NCBI GenBank assembly: GCA_963680875.1
Contig: OY804584.1
Location: forward strand, 93,122,031 to 93,186,030
Reading direction: 5' to 3'
DNA from: Bathymodiolus brooksi
Taxonomy: Eukaryota > Mollusca > Bivalvia > Mytilida > Modiolidae
DNA: 64,000 nucleotides
The translations under genes were made by a program, and so were the position numbers. Shown one piece after another: positions 46,657-60,893 of this stretch; within the stretch, counting starts at the first letter, position 1, and the number at the start of each line of letters is the position of its first letter. The notes below the pieces were generated by a model that saw nothing but the letters and a program-made list of their open reading frames with translations, did not search any database and had not been told where the DNA came from.

Positions 46657-48346
46657 TCGATTCTGATATGTCTAAGAGTACAACTACGGTGGTATACTTT
46701 GATTGGAAGACGGTAATTTATATTTACGGTATCTTCAAACTTTTCTTGTTGAGAATAGTAAAACGTGATAGATTATATAAATAGAATGCTTGGTAATACT
46801 GTATTATCGGTCATGGCCCATTAAAGTAAAATCATACCACTAAAATTCCAAGTAATACTACACATTTAGCACTGACTCATAAACGATAGACTATATCAAT
46901 GACATTCTTAGTAAGGATAACCAAAGGACCATTGTAAACAAAACACCGAATATGTAAATCAAACCTGACATCCGTTTACTATGTTAAAACATGCACGTTA
47001 TATCGTTATATGTACTGTATTAGATAAATTATGAATTATCAAATATATTGTTTGTTTTTCCATACTTTATTGAAATAAGTAAGAATAAAATATTGATCTC
47101 ACGATGTTGTTATCGGCAGTCATGTGTGCTAAACAATTACGCCACCGCAACGTTAATATTAAGCTTTATTAATTAACTTTGATTTATTAGCCTTTATAGG
47201 ATCAAATCTGTCAATACAATATAAAAACTTTCATTGTGCCAATACGGCAAAAACCAGTCCAATACGGATATTTTCCGTATTGGCCCAATTCCAGTCAGTC
47301 CAATAACAACTAGATCGGAATCCGCTAGACATTTCGACAATTGCAAGGAAAAATCCCGAGAGATATTGGACTGGTTAATTAATAAAGGTATCATTACATG
47401 ATGTTTTTCATATTGGCCTAGTTAAAGGTCCTCGGTCTGCTGTATTGGCATTCGGCTGCGCCTCAGGCCAATACAGCAGGCCTCGGACCTATAACTAGGC
47501 CAATATGAAAAACATCACGTAATAATACTATAATACTTACGTTAATACAATTATTCATCGGGAATTCACTTTGCGAAAGAGCCAAATAAAATATATTTGT
47601 TAAAGAAAATAAAATAATAAAAAGTAAAGGGACTACCGATGTGTTTGCATGTCCAATGAATTAATTTCTAAGATAATCTGACGGACTAATTTTCTTTTTG
47701 GTTGCTTGTTTTGTTTTCTGTACTTTCTTGTGAATTGTGGGGATAATATTAAAGCATACTTTAGTATAGTAACCCATGAAATTCCACTGAGGGTTAGAAA
47801 AAAAACCACGTCGGACTCAATGCACAATCAGGTCGGTAGTAAATCACCTCCAAAATTTATTTAACGTCAAAACTGTTTCATGAAAACTGTTCAAATTTTA
47901 CTCCCGTAGCAAAACAACTACGATAACCAACTTTATTTTGGATGAAATTAAAAGGTCGATTTCTATTTCTGTTTATTACGGATGAAAACGGTCAATAAAA
48001 AATGGCCGCTGAGGAGAAATCGACCTTAAAATTATTTTTTTATTGCAGATTTCATACTCTCCACACTCGGGTACCAACACAAAAATTAAATGAGATATGT
48101 GTTTATGTATATTAAACATCATACTAAAATATGCCGTTGGTACCTGCTTGTGGTTATACTGAAAATTGACATTAAACACACATTTCTTGTTAGATTTCAT
48201 ATATTTTCACGAAACGATAGACTTTTCATTAACTAGTGTGACGTCATCGCACGTGCAAATATGGAAAATTGTTACCAAAATAGTAGTTGGGGTAAAGGTC
48301 TTATAAAATCAAGAAACAACGAAAGCTATACGTTTCATTTCAAATT

Positions 48347-49150
48347 TGTCTATTTTTTAGGCCAATTTCTGCCCTTATCATACCTACTCCTTTGACGACA
48401 GTGGTCAAATCAGTACTAAAATTTATGATAAACGGGACGACTTCAATTTTAAGATCATAAATTTTCCAAATATGTGCAGCAAAATAACAGCTTCTCCTGC
48501 ATATGGTGTTTACATCTCGCAATTGATTCGCTATGCAAGGGCCAGTAGCAATTATTCTGATTTCCTGAAACGTCATCTTCATCTGAGAAACAGGCTACTG
48601 GACCAGGGCTATAAAAAGATTCGCCTTATTCGATCTCTTAAAAAGTTAATATTCCGATACCAAGATCTTGTCGAAATATATTCCGTCTCTGCAGAAAAGA
48701 TTATAAACGATGGATTTTCATATAGTGAAAATGTATAAAGATAAGGTTTCAACAAAAATGTCAAAAATATTTTTTATATCAATGTGTGACGTAAAAGTGT
48801 TTTTGACATTTGGCGCTGATTTGACCACTGTTTTACCTGTTTTGTTCAAGTATTGTTATAAATACTGTTATGGTGACAGCCGGAAACTTTGAGCCGTAAT
48901 GAAAGGGGGAGGTTTGGCGCTTTAAAATCTGATTCAACCCACCATTTCTTTAGAAATGCCTGTACCAAGTCATGGTCATTACGGTTTTCACAGTTTTCCG
49001 GTTGTTGACTGATTTTGTCTGTTTATATACTTATGAGTTTTGACTTTCCCTTTGTTAGATTGTTCGGAGTTCGGTAATTTTGTTATTACCCTTATTTTCT
49101 ATTATGTAGTGTGTTATGTGTACACACTTGTAAATAAAAAAAGATCTCTG
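48347..49150 (+). pseudogene. Penelope-like RT thumb fragment, unit B copy
   Basis: 48472-48738 stays open and differs from the unit A copy by one residue (KKF to KKL). It has no palm and no start of its own. Retention of the frame reflects the recent duplication rather than function. Confidence 0.65.
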
Positions 49151-49694
49151 TTAGTAGTGGTTACAAGATGTAAAGCGCTTTACCGATTTTAAGGATATGT
49201 CCACAGTTTAATTGACATCTTGTGTTTAATTTATTCATGACTACTAGCACTAAATGAATGTTTATTTACGTTAGACCTATGTATGTGCTGAAATCATGTA
49301 ATATTATAACTTGTGTAGATCTGCGGTGAAGTTTCCGTCGTCTTTAGTAAAAAGGTTGCGCCGAAGAGATGTGTAAACCCGTTTGAAAGGATATAAATAT
49401 TTTGAAATTGAAAGAGATTTTTTCAAATAAACTTGGTGTCCTGATTGATGGGGATTTTAAATTTGGTGTACTGCTACTTGTTTTTGTTCGTTTCCTTGGC
49501 GGTGATACAGGCAATCTATATCGAAATGGGTTTTTTGTAAAGAGTCAATGTCAGTCCCCTTTTCCTCTTTCCCTTGAATCCTGGCATCTCCTGAAAGGTG
49601 ACAGAGAATAGTTTATTTTGATTAGAGTATTTATCAGTTTTGTGTTTAAAAGTGTCAATTTAACAATTTTGCAGAAAACAATTAACAAAACCAA

Positions 49695-50190
49695 CAAATC
49701 TCCTCATGCATTCGCAATGTGCTCTATCAGAACCGATCTCCTCAAGCAGGAAAACGAGAAAGTTGACAGCTTGTAGATTTATCTAGACTTCAATTTACTT
49801 CTGACGAATCGGAATTTATCCCCGATTACATTTAGACTCCCATGATGAAAAAATAATGAAAATTTAACTTGCATCTTTGTCAAGAACAACTTAGAAATGT
49901 AAGAGTGTCACAATTTTCGTCATGTTTTTCGTGGGACGATTGATTTTGCGAGAGTTACACTTCATATACAAGAATAAACTATACATGTTTCTAATCGTGA
50001 TAGCATTCGCCACAGCATAGCATTCTCTGATTTTGCAATATTCGAGCAGTAAAAAAGAAAATTTCAATTTTTGATATGTACATACCTTGCGAAGCGTCTT
50101 CGTGAACTCTCCTCCACCAAAACCGGAAGTTATCCTCACGAATTTCTTTGCAGAGCCAACTGTTCTGCTTGTGCCGATTACCAGCCGTGA
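49695..50190. repeat. 496-bp inverted repeat, right arm, unit B
   Basis: Reverse complement of 44342-44837. The minus-strand donor reads AAGGTATGT here, whereas the A copy reads AAAGTATGT. Confidence 0.8.
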
Positions 50191-51623
50191 AAATGTCACT
50201 TTTATTGTCCCACATACATGTTAGATGTGTATTGTGGCATTTCAGCAAATTTAGATTAAAACAAATACACTTCAATAAATGATTACACGTGTTTTATTTT
50301 TTTAAATCTTTAATGATTTGTGAATCTATGGCAATTTAAATCATAATTATGAGAATAAAGGTGTATTTCTTTTCTAAATATGCAAAGGCACGTGCACAAT
50401 CATTCTCCGTGTTTGTTTTGTCAATATTTACATACGGAAGTAAAGGAAGTCACTAATGCGCATACACGCTAATATCTGACATTTGATTGTTCGTCTGAAC
50501 CAGAGGGCAGTTGACGGATTTTTACCATTAACAGCGGTCAAACCCTCGTCCAGCGATAGTGCTGATAGAGGGCGCAGTATTATTCGAGCTAGGCAAAACT
50601 CTGAAAACAATGGATCAAAGCTAATTCTGTTCGGTCTATTGATCGAAATCCTTTTTCTACATCAAGGAATTCGGCAAGATCTATAAATAAATGGATTTCT
50701 AAAATAAGTTCCGAAACAGCCAAACAAATTGATAAAGTATGTGACAAATTGTACAATAAATATGGATATAAAAGTTTTGATGAAATATAAAAGTTCTCTA
50801 TCTCTTTTGTATTGTTTATTTCTATGACTGTTTCTGTGGTATCATGGCTAATATGCTCGCCAAAGAATATAAAATTAGTATTTGCTGCTTCCTCACCAAG
50901 GACACAGCTTTAAGTAGCAAAAGCAAAGACTGGTTGGCTCGGAATTAGGATTATGTACGAGTGAAACGACATGTTTACCAGCGGACTGTTGATTCAGAGG
51001 ACTAGCACTATAAAAATCCAACCAAGCGTGTTGGTCATGTACAAAGCACAGGTACGTGTGGACATGATACATTTTGCTGCCCATCCCCCTTTTTGACAGA
51101 TAGAAAATATATCATTTTCATCTTCTTTTGCATCTTTCTATTAAATAAAAACCTGAATGACTTATATACAATAAATACGATCAAACAGTACTTCCTATCC
51201 ATACGGGGTTTCTGATATAGAACCCGTATGGTATGTACCATATATGTGAATTTAAGAAAGTTGACGTTCGGGGAACACACCGATAGAAAGTACTGTTTGA
51301 TCGTATTTATTGTATATAATAAAGTCATTAATATGTACAGGTGTGTTTTTACAATGTACAAGCTAGTTTAGAAAATTTGCATAAGCAAAACCACATGTAG
51401 CAATACATGATATATATAGCTTGAGGCCATTTAATATTAAATATTTACAATTCATTATTTTTGTAATTATATACGTTTATTTTCAAATTAGAGCGAAAAA
51501 AACCATCAACAATAGATATACATGTCCTCAGCAGACATACAATACGGTTCTATCTTTTTTGTCATCAAACAGAATCACTCAAATTAATACATGCATACAA
51601 ACGATAAAAAGACAATTAAGTAA

Positions 51624-51998
51624 AGGAGAATGTCCGAGTAACTTTCCATTCCTTAAAAAGAATGGAGCCGACTGGAGGCCCATTGGTTTTAAGGAATGGA
51701 GAGATACGAGGACATTCTCCAACTTAAAATCCACCCATTGTACTTTAATAATTTTATTAATTATTAATCTTGTAACAAAAAAATTTAAATAAATTGTTTG
51801 TTATTCCCTTTTGCAATTTTAAACAGGTTGAGGTTTTCTACCTTTAAACTCTAGCTCCGCCCCTGTACATATTGTTAAAATCCACCTGTGATGTAAATAT
51901 ATTGTCTAAACTCTCCATTATTTTTAAGGAATGGAGAGTTGTGAACAACCTCGGCTCCATTATTTTTAAGGAATGGAGAGTTACTCGGACATTCTCCT
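51624..51998. mobile_element. 375-bp MITE found only in unit B
   Basis: Inverted termini of about 36 bp read AGGAGAATGTCCGAGTAACT from both sides and continue into CCATTCCTTAAAAA. The interior repeats AAGGAATGGAGAG several times. Unit A has no insert at the matching site (about 25053). The flanks (TAA and ATA) do not give an unambiguous target duplication. It lies about 115 bases upstream of exon 1 of the B-copy Ly6 gene. Confidence 0.75.
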
Positions 51999-53119
51999 AT
52001 ACTGAATGACAAATAAATATACCTGTACAACATGACGTATGAAACAGATCACATACTTTTGTTTCCGTCATTACGCACGGTTTAACAGAGCATTGCATTT
52101 CCTTAACACAGAAAATGGACACATGTTATACAGAATCAGTATTTATCAGACTTTTTACAGTCTATGTTTTATTTATTTATTCCATATCTGGTAAGTTATA
52201 TAGATAGTTAAATTCGTGACTTATTTTTTAATACCTACATTACTTATTATTCTAGATACAAAGTGTGAATGAGAGTTTAAAATTACAATGAGTCGTTGGT
52301 AGTAACAAAAAGGCGGAAGCTTGTTTAATTTGTTTAATTACTATTGAAATTTCGTATTGAATTATGAAGAGAAAGTTCAAACAGTGATAATCATCAATTC
52401 TGTCAATATCAACAAAACGATCAATCATCTCTCACTTCACCTCCATTCATTGAAGATGAAACTATCATGACCTTTGACGTTAGAAATCCAAGTCCTGGAT
52501 TGGGACAGACACAAAAATATGGCGGGTTAAACCAGTTCACGGGATCCCCATCCTATCCTCTCCATTTTTATTTGTTAAATGTACGAAACCAAGGGAACTG
52601 AATATTATTTTTGACACGAAAACAAATATCTCTGCCTTTCAAAATTATTTTTGATGAGTCAATAGAAGGCAATGACTCCTTAAAAATGTTCTGATCAAAC
52701 TGCCATACCGATTTGAAAATCCTGATATGGTTGTTAGCTAACATGAACAGTTTTGAGAAAATCACATTCAAAATGTAAGAGTACTCATTAAGCTTTTTTT
52801 TTATGAAATATTCTAAGTGAAAAGGGGAAATAACTCCTTTAAAGATAAAATGTATTCAGATGAAGCTGTCGTATGACGATATTTAAATCTTTATACATGT
52901 ATAGTACAAGTTAGCATGCAGATTGAAGTTTTCCCATTTAAAATGTCGGAGGAATTGCACTTACAAACTTTTTGATGAAATATTCAAAGTGAAAAGGGGA
53001 AGTAACTCATTCTACAATAATCTGATTTGTGCATCATAGTAACAAGCAATCAGTCAAAGTTTTGAAGAATTCCATTTTAAAATTTATGAGGGGTTCCTCG
53101 TACAAATTTTTGTGACGGA

Positions 53120-54035
53120 TGGACAGGACATAGAAATATGCCCACTCCCCGAAGAAGGGGACATGTAAATATAGGGTAATTCCAATTAGCTCACATACAA
53201 CTAACAATTCTGTTCTGGATCAGAAATCTCCTAAAGCAAGGGTTTCTTGTGCCCAAGAAATGTCCGTTATACATTTGCACATGTCTTAAAAAAATATACA
53301 CTTTCTCGATCAAATTGGTCATCGGTCAGTTGAATTTATCTTAGTTACACTGTGGATCATTTATACTCATTTATATATATATATATATATAACTATGAAA
53401 GTAAAGTATAAACAGTGAAGGTGAACAATTCCACTGACATCAATAAAACGAATTTTCTACTTTCACTTTCAAATGCATTAGACATAAACAAAGACCACGA
53501 CATACATTTGTGTATGACGTTGGAAATCCAGGTCCTTTCTTGGAACATGCAAAAAAGTCATTTTTCTACATTTTTATAATAAGGAAAGAATTAATATAGA
53601 AGCAAATTGATATGCCTGATTTTGGGTTTTCTTGATTTTGAAAACTAGGGTATATATTATACCGTCAATCCTGTATTAAGAGATCAAAGAAAAAGTGATC
53701 TTATAAGACAGGTGACATCTTAAAAGAGGGCAATTCAGATGATATTTTCTAAGACAGGACAAGACCTTTCAATACAGATAACTGCTTAATAGAGGTAACC
53801 GCATGGGAAGGTTTGACGATATATATTTTTTTAATTTGTTTTTATTAGAAGACAAACATTTGAGAACAACATGCACAAAATATAGACCATTTCCTTTTTG
53901 TTCAATCAAAATTGAAGCAATACATCTAGGAGGATGGGTGGACGAGTGTTTTAATGTCGTTGACCCATGGCCCCAAGCTGAACACCAGTAACATATGCTC
54001 ATGTCCTGATATCCATACCCCTCAAGTGTTAAAAG
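53120..54035. other. B-specific insertion or A-specific deletion
   Basis: Sequence flanking A 26160-26200 is split in B by about 0.9 kb. It contains a TA dinucleotide run (about 53372-53390) and the dispersed repeat (AAACAGTGAAGGTGAACAAT, GACGTTGGAAATCCAGGTCC). No gene was recognised. Confidence 0.55.
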
Positions 54036-54501
54036 TTTCCAGACACCTACCCGTAGCAAGGGTGGTGGTTTCATCAATCAGTTCGTAATGACAGTCCGGA
54101 ATTCCCTCCCAACATTAAGTTTGGTAGTCACAATAAAACTGAAACATTGGTGAGAATGACGCTGAACACCAATCAGCTCTAATGGTAATATATGTGGAAC
54201 CAGGAATAATTTGTCCCATAAGAATAAACTGCATTTCTGCAAGTCTTGCAACTTGTTACCCCAATTACCTATGTGCATCATTGCAACTAACCAATCACGT
54301 TCCGATTCTGTTTTCCATCCAGTTTACTAGCTGCGGAATTGTCGCCTTCGTCTCGTGGTCATTTTTGTGTGACCATAGATAGTCACCCAATATAAAATAA
54401 AATAAGAAAAAAACTATCCAGTCTTCTTCTTGAGTGTGATTCAGTGATTGTCGAAAACAAGCTGCATGTTGATGCGATGATGATATCCGCTTTATACAGG
54501 G

Positions 54502-54815
54502 ATCATCGTGGTTGTGATCGTATGGTAGTTAGATTTACAACTACCTGTGCAATCAGTGCCTATCACCACTAATGTTGTGAGATCGAACCCCGTTCATGGC
54601 GAGGTGTTCTCGATACAACATTATGTGATAAAGTTTGTCAGTGACTTGCGAAAGGTTGGTGATTTTCTCGGAGTACTTCGGTTTCCCTCACCAATACAAC
54701 TGACCGCCACGATATAACTGAACTATTGTTGAAAGTGACGTTAAGCACAATAAAACAAACCGCTTTATACAAGACAGACAAGCTTTGTTGGGGTTATATA
54801 GTGCTAGCTCACCAC
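54502..54815. mobile_element. Type 2 SINE and remnant of deleted type 1 SINE, unit B
   Basis: The type 2 SINE is intact (54502-54755). The type 1 SINE that follows in unit A is reduced to its outermost parts by a deletion near 54811. Confidence 0.65.
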
Positions 54816-55554
54816 CATCCAGACTAACTAAGTGTATTTAGAGCTGCATCGTACTAATAGCATGGCACTCTCCAACACGAGGAACTGGAGGTTTCCTCGG
54901 AGGGAATTAAACAAAATATGAGAACCATGTGTTAAAACGTCTTTATAGTAGGTAAAAATTAATTATTTGCTTGGGCCCATACAACTAGCCAGTTTTTTAG
55001 TGAAGTACATGTACCAAGACAGGAAAGTGAATGGTCATGAGTGTTAGTCGTATCGAATTTTCCACTTCTACAATTTTAATATTTGATTCTGGAATTGTTC
55101 CGACTGTGTGGTAATTTGGGTTTTCATTGAATTGTTATATTTAATAAAATAACAGCAACTATATAACTGAAATATTGTTGAAAGTGGCATTAAACACCAT
55201 ATCCCTTAATGAAATAAATGTAATACTTTGACAGATAAAAATCTTATGGTTGATATACAAAAAGTAAGTTTTAGATCAATACCGTGTTACTGTCAGATTT
55301 GCAAAAATAAATGAGCTTTAAGTGGGCGATGTGGTTATAATTTTGTTTTAATCTACAATTAGCAACCAAACACCTAAAAAGAATGATTTCTACAAGGATG
55401 TTTTGTTGCTGTCAGTTTATCTAGCAAAGTATTTCTCTGTACATGTATAATGCATTTATGTTAATCTACGATTAGTAACCAAAAAAAACAAGAAAAGAAT
55501 TGTTTTTCTACAATGTAGCTTAACAGAATATTTTTGGGTTATGATAAGATGAGC

Positions 55555-55805
55555 CGTAGTGGTTGTGATCATATGGTAGTTGGATTTTCAACTACCTATG
55601 CAATCAGTGCCTATCGCCACTGACGTTGTGGGTTCAATCCCTACTCAGGCGAGTTGTACTCGATACAACATATGTGATAAAGTTTGGCAGAGACTTGTGA
55701 CAGATCAGTGGTTTTCTCGGGGTACTCTGGTTTCCTCCACCAATAAAACTGACCGCCACGATATAACTGAAATATTGTTGAAAGTGGCGTTAAACACCAT
55801 AAACC
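55555..55805 (+). mobile_element. Type 2 SINE, unit B copy
   Basis: Equivalent of 27905-28150. The 3' core GACCGCCACGATATAACTGA is closer to the family pattern here than in unit A. Confidence 0.72.
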
Positions 55806-58800
55806 CATAAACCTTGTTATTTTAAGCTGATTGAGCGAAGTATTTCTGTTCTATGTTTTGTTGTCTGATAGATTCTGATCTACTTCTACTTCTACCAATG
55901 ATTGACCTACTTCAACAGTTTGAAGATTGCGTCGAGGGAATTGCAATTACGAAAAAGAAAAATATTAACAAATAAGAAAATACGTACAAAAGAAACCGGG
56001 GAGAATTTAAAGATTAATTGGAGTAATCGCAGCCCTCAAGTACTCGACCTAGTCACTCAGCACTGTGATCTGAGGGGAAAATGATGCCTTTCGCTGTTGA
56101 GTCCTACATAATGGGACCTGCTATGACTGAGAGTGCGTGTTTCTATATTACTTATTGATATTATTTTCAATATAAGCACATTGACAGACAAATATGCTGT
56201 CTATCTGTCTGTTACTTCATTTAAATATTTGTCCAATGTTTGCTATCAATGCGATATGCAGGGACAAACTGAAAAAATCAAACCTTTTGAAAGAGATTGC
56301 CAAAGATCACAATATCTTATTTTAAAAGACTGCATCGTATAATAAGTATGGTAATATTTTCAATTGACAATAAGGTGCGGTTAACAACGAAACATTACAG
56401 CAAACCAGACTACTTCAACCTTCCTATAGTGAATTTTATCCAGCTGCACCTACATGTTGATACGCCGTTTCAGACCTCCAGTTTATCATGAAGATGTCCT
56501 TGGTATAGTACACATGTTAACAACAAGCTAAGGAACGAAAGGATTCATAGTATTAAATCTGAAGTCAAAACTATACGAAAGTTTTACTTCGACATCAAGA
56601 CTTTGTTAACTGTAAAGGAATGTCTCTATGACAGATGGCCACAGATATATTTTGTTTGTTGTAGTCACGACCCTGCTATTCTTTTATCACTGAATATGAC
56701 TAATCCACCGCTTATTAAGACATAAGTAACACGACGAATGCCACTACCGGAACAGGAACTGTTTACACTTCCGGAACACCTGAGTTCACCCACCTTTTAT
56801 GTTGAAGTCATATGGTTGACCTTTCATTTTCTGTGTAGTATATTGTTGACCACTGTTTATCTTTTTGTATTATTTTTCTTTTGAATAAACGTTAGAGAAG
56901 ACCGAAGGGGAAATCCAAAGACACTGGCAACATTGAGTACACAAGACACAGGACGAAAACAAACCAAAAAAACCTAACACAACGCAAACAACTAAAATGA
57001 TGAACTACACGGAACCCACAAAAAAAGGGGGTGAACCCAGGTGCTTGCGAAGGGTTGTCTTTTACATTGTATGATGTTTACTTTCAGGAATTGATGCTTT
57101 CAGTTGTTATTCCTGTACATACACATTAACTGGAGATCCTGCTCTGCACTTTGAATGCGCCAATCAGCCATGGAATGCTACTACCGGTGCACCCGTCATC
57201 TAATGTACGACTGATTACTGTGTCACAAAAGTCGTTTATCAGAGAGGTTTGCATACCGCTAGATGTAGTATGTAGAAATGTTCAACAGAAAAAAATGACA
57301 GGTTATATTTATACCACGGGTTCCCGAGTTAAATGGTTAAACAATCTCACTCTCGAGAACGCGAAGCGTGATATTGTTTAACCGTTTAACTCGGAAAACT
57401 GTGGTATAAATTATGTGTAACATGAAGCTATGCAATATCACATCTAGGTCGTTGATTATTGAGAGTAATAAAACTACAGCCCAGATTTAAAGTGTGCAAT
57501 ATCTCGTATATGTGTGTATTATTTCATAGTTAGCTGTTGCTTACACTCTGGTATATAAACCATAAAACGATCAGAATGCATTCATGCAACAGTTATCTAT
57601 ACTACAATCAGTGCTTTTACTGCCTACTAAAGATGTACATTGCACGTATTGTACTGGGTGCCTTTAATAAAGTTGTCTGGCACCCTGTGTCTTATAGAGC
57701 GAAGCGCACAATAGACACTGGTCAAACACAGACCGCGATGTAGATCATCATAGCAAATTCAAACAAAATATCACATGTATTTGCCTTTCTGTGAGTAAAG
57801 TAAACATGTATGTTACACACATGATGTCGCAGTATAAACACAATATACCTACATTTTCAGGAAATATAAAATCGACAGATGCTCGCTTTCTTTTTGTTTC
57901 TAAAGCTCATATAAATATTTTGTATATGCCGACAATGTACATGTATTGTCTATATGTGGAATTTTTAAAGAATGCGATTTATTGTCTATTTGATAACAGT
58001 CTTTTCATAAATGAGTCGATTGTAGCTAACTGTAAGGTGTACTCGGCTTGTAAATGACAAATGTTACATCCGGGAACTGTGGCTCCCTTCACTACGAGTG
58101 CAAGTTTATCGACCCCGAAAGTGGGGTAAAGTAAAATTCAACTAACAGCCACTAGATAAATAACAGTCTGATGATTTCGTTTCATCCTCTACCTAAATCG
58201 CCTATTTAAACAATTGTTTGTAACATTCAAAATTGAAATTGAAATTCAATATCTAAAGCTCTTGAACACTTGGCGAAGTACTACCATCAACTTATAATTG
58301 TTTACTGAGATCGACAAATAATATTTTGTTAAGCAAGATAAATTATTACCCGCCATCGTTTTTACATAAATAATAAATTCTTATTCCCGTTTTTTTTTCA
58401 GACAGAAAAGCAATATTATCGATGGACAGGGGATGTAGAATGCCTGAACCTGTCAATTGTGGGCAGAACTGTTGTGAGGAAAACTCACACAACTTTGTAT
58501 GTCAGTACCAATGTCGAGGAACAACATCCGGGGAGTCAACATGTAACAGCCGTGACGTCAGCAGAGCACCTAAAGACGACACTGGTGGAACAGCAGCCGA
58601 TATCAAAATATCATCGATTTTGACATTTCTTATAATTTTGGTGGCAAAGGTTATTTTTTGATGCATTAACCATGAAACATTAGTATTTTGATAATTTTTG
58701 CATTATATCGAAACTGGTTGTTTATTTATATTTTTTACAAGAATATGAAAATCAGATTATCCCCGGTGGAATTTTAGCAAAATGCATGTGTAACCCTTCC

Positions 58801-59789
58801 GGAACACATGAGGTCAATCCCGGTTTTTAGTGAGGTTCGCGTTTCGTGTTGCTAATTTGTAGTGTTTTATGGACCTTTGTTTGTCCTTTTTGTCATTCTA
58901 CTGTCTATCCCTTTTCTATTTACGGCTTCTGATTATCCCTTTGCCTTTGGTATCTTCACACTTCCGAAATTCTACTGGAAACTCAAAAGTGTCTACAAAC
59001 AGCGATATATTCCTTGGTCTTCCAAATGCTCCACGATACCTCTTTCCATATTATTAATATCAATTCTATCAGTGGTCAAAACCGACCTTGACGCTAGCTA
59101 TTGAAGGAGGGTGTACATCGGATGTCGATTCTGAAAAATTCTGAAGATCTGTAAAGAATACATATAATTAATATCCCTCTCCTAATACAATAGCTTTAAA
59201 TATTTAGCTTCTCTACACTATGCATGCACATGTTTGTAGATATAAATACATTGTTTTAGGAAGGGACAAAAATTATTTTGTAGACAAAACAAAAACCCCT
59301 GATGCAATCAAAAAGTTCTCTGAAACTGACATAAAATGTTCTAGTTTTTGATTGCTAACATATTTGTTATGCTTAGTCGGCGTTCCTGTGGGTACTAAGA
59401 AAAGTTTAAAGATATACCGGAAATCGAAGGACAGAAATACAATGGCATAATTAAAAAGTACAAAAGAACAAACAATGATCAATAAAACACTACACAAAAA
59501 ACTAAAGATTGAGCAACATTCATCGCACTAAAGCCAGGGGTAAACTCTGATACTCCGGAAGGGTAGACAGTATTTGTTCTACAGTGGCAGCCATCGCGTT
59601 ACTCTTGTTACAAACCTGGTGATAATTAAGTCATGAATGAATAATGGACTGGATTGTGATTACTGACTGCATATGTCTCTTCTTGTCGACATGTTCTTTT
59701 ATTCATCCGAGTAAGATTTTATGCAGGGGATTCCAAAGAAAAAAAACTAATCGATCTATTAATGTCGCGTTCCGCTAGGCAGCTAATGT

Positions 59790-60415
59790 CATTTCATTGA
59801 ATAATTCCAAATCTAGCAATTATGTTGATCTCATTTGTCCTATTGAGCTTGAAATAAAGGATACCATAGATACATCTAAGTCTGTCTCAAATCTGAATAT
59901 ACACCTAGAAATTAACAATGGTAAATGCCAGTTAAATGTGCGACAAAAGAGATTATTTCAATTTTCCCATTGTTATATTTCCATTTAAATGTAACAAAGT
60001 TCCAGCAGCACCCACCTATGGAAGATACATCTCTCAGTTGACTTAATTTTCCATAATTTGTGGTTCCTATCATGCTTTCGTTGTTAGAGGTTTGCTGTTA
60101 ACAAGGGAGCTACTGAACCAATGGTTCCTAGTGGTTAAGTTGAAGTTACCACTTAGAAAGTTTTACAGTCGACATCATGACTTGATTAACTGTTACGGAA
60201 TATCTGTGGCACAAATGACCACGGATATACTCCTATTGTAATCACAATCCTGTCTTTTCCCAATTCATTTCTTACAACCGGATTTTTGACAAGAGTAACA
60301 CGGCTGATGTCATTGATAGAGCAGTAACTGCTCACCCGTCCGGACCACCTAAGATCACCTCCACTTTTTTGTGGGATTCGTGTTGTATTGTTTTGTAGAT
60401 TATTGTCTGTCCTTT
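59790..60415 (+). pseudogene. Penelope-like RT relic and tail, unit B copy
   Basis: Equivalent of 33255-33880, with NYVDLICPIELEIKDTIDTS still readable (59797-59988 frame). Confidence 0.63.
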
Positions 60416-60893
60416 CTCTTTTGGCCATATCATTGTCTATTCTTCCTCGCCTTTTGGCCATAACATTGTCTATTCTTCCTCGTCTTTTGGCCATAGCATT
60501 GTCTATTCTTCCTCGTCTTTTGGCCATAGCATTGGCTATTCTTCCCCGTATTTTGGCCATAACATTGGCCATTCCTCCACGTCTTTTGGCGATAGCATTG
60601 TCTATTCTTCCTCCTCTTTTGGCCATAGCATTGGCTATTTTCCCCCGTCTTTTGGCCATAGCATTGGCTATTTTTCCCCGTCTTTTGGCCATAGCATTGG
60701 CTATTCTTCATCGTCTTTTGGCCATAGCATTGGCTATTCTTCCTCGTCATTTGGCCATAGCATTGTCTATTCTTCCTCGTCTTTTGGCCATAGCATTGTC
60801 TATTCTTCCACGTCTTTTGGCCATAGCATTGTCTATTCTTCCTCGTCTTTTGGCCATAACATTGTCTATCCTTCCTCGATTTCAGGCTTTTGA
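60415..60893 (+). repeat. 33-bp minisatellite, about 14 units (unit B)
   Basis: Same unit as 33880-34490. Variant units (CCCCGT, CCTCCT, CATCGT) are arranged differently from those of unit A, so the arrays have turned over independently. Long frames are open on both strands as a by-product of the 33-base period. Confidence 0.92.

Larger units (their letters stand above)
52115..58661 (+). pseudogene. Ly6/uPAR-domain gene, unit B copy, nonsense in exon 2
   Basis: Exons 52115-52190, 57088-57246 and 58402-58661 have the same lengths and splice signals as in unit A. Codon 64 is TAA (57201-57203) where A has CAA, which ends translation after 63 residues, before most of the three-finger cysteines and the GPI signal. 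Seven differences from A exist over 495 nt: the stop, and N46H, V60A, G68D, I86M, I120T and C164F. None is synonymous. Exon 1 is identical. If A and B are haplotypes of one locus, this is a null allele rather than a paralogous pseudogene. Confidence 0.8.
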
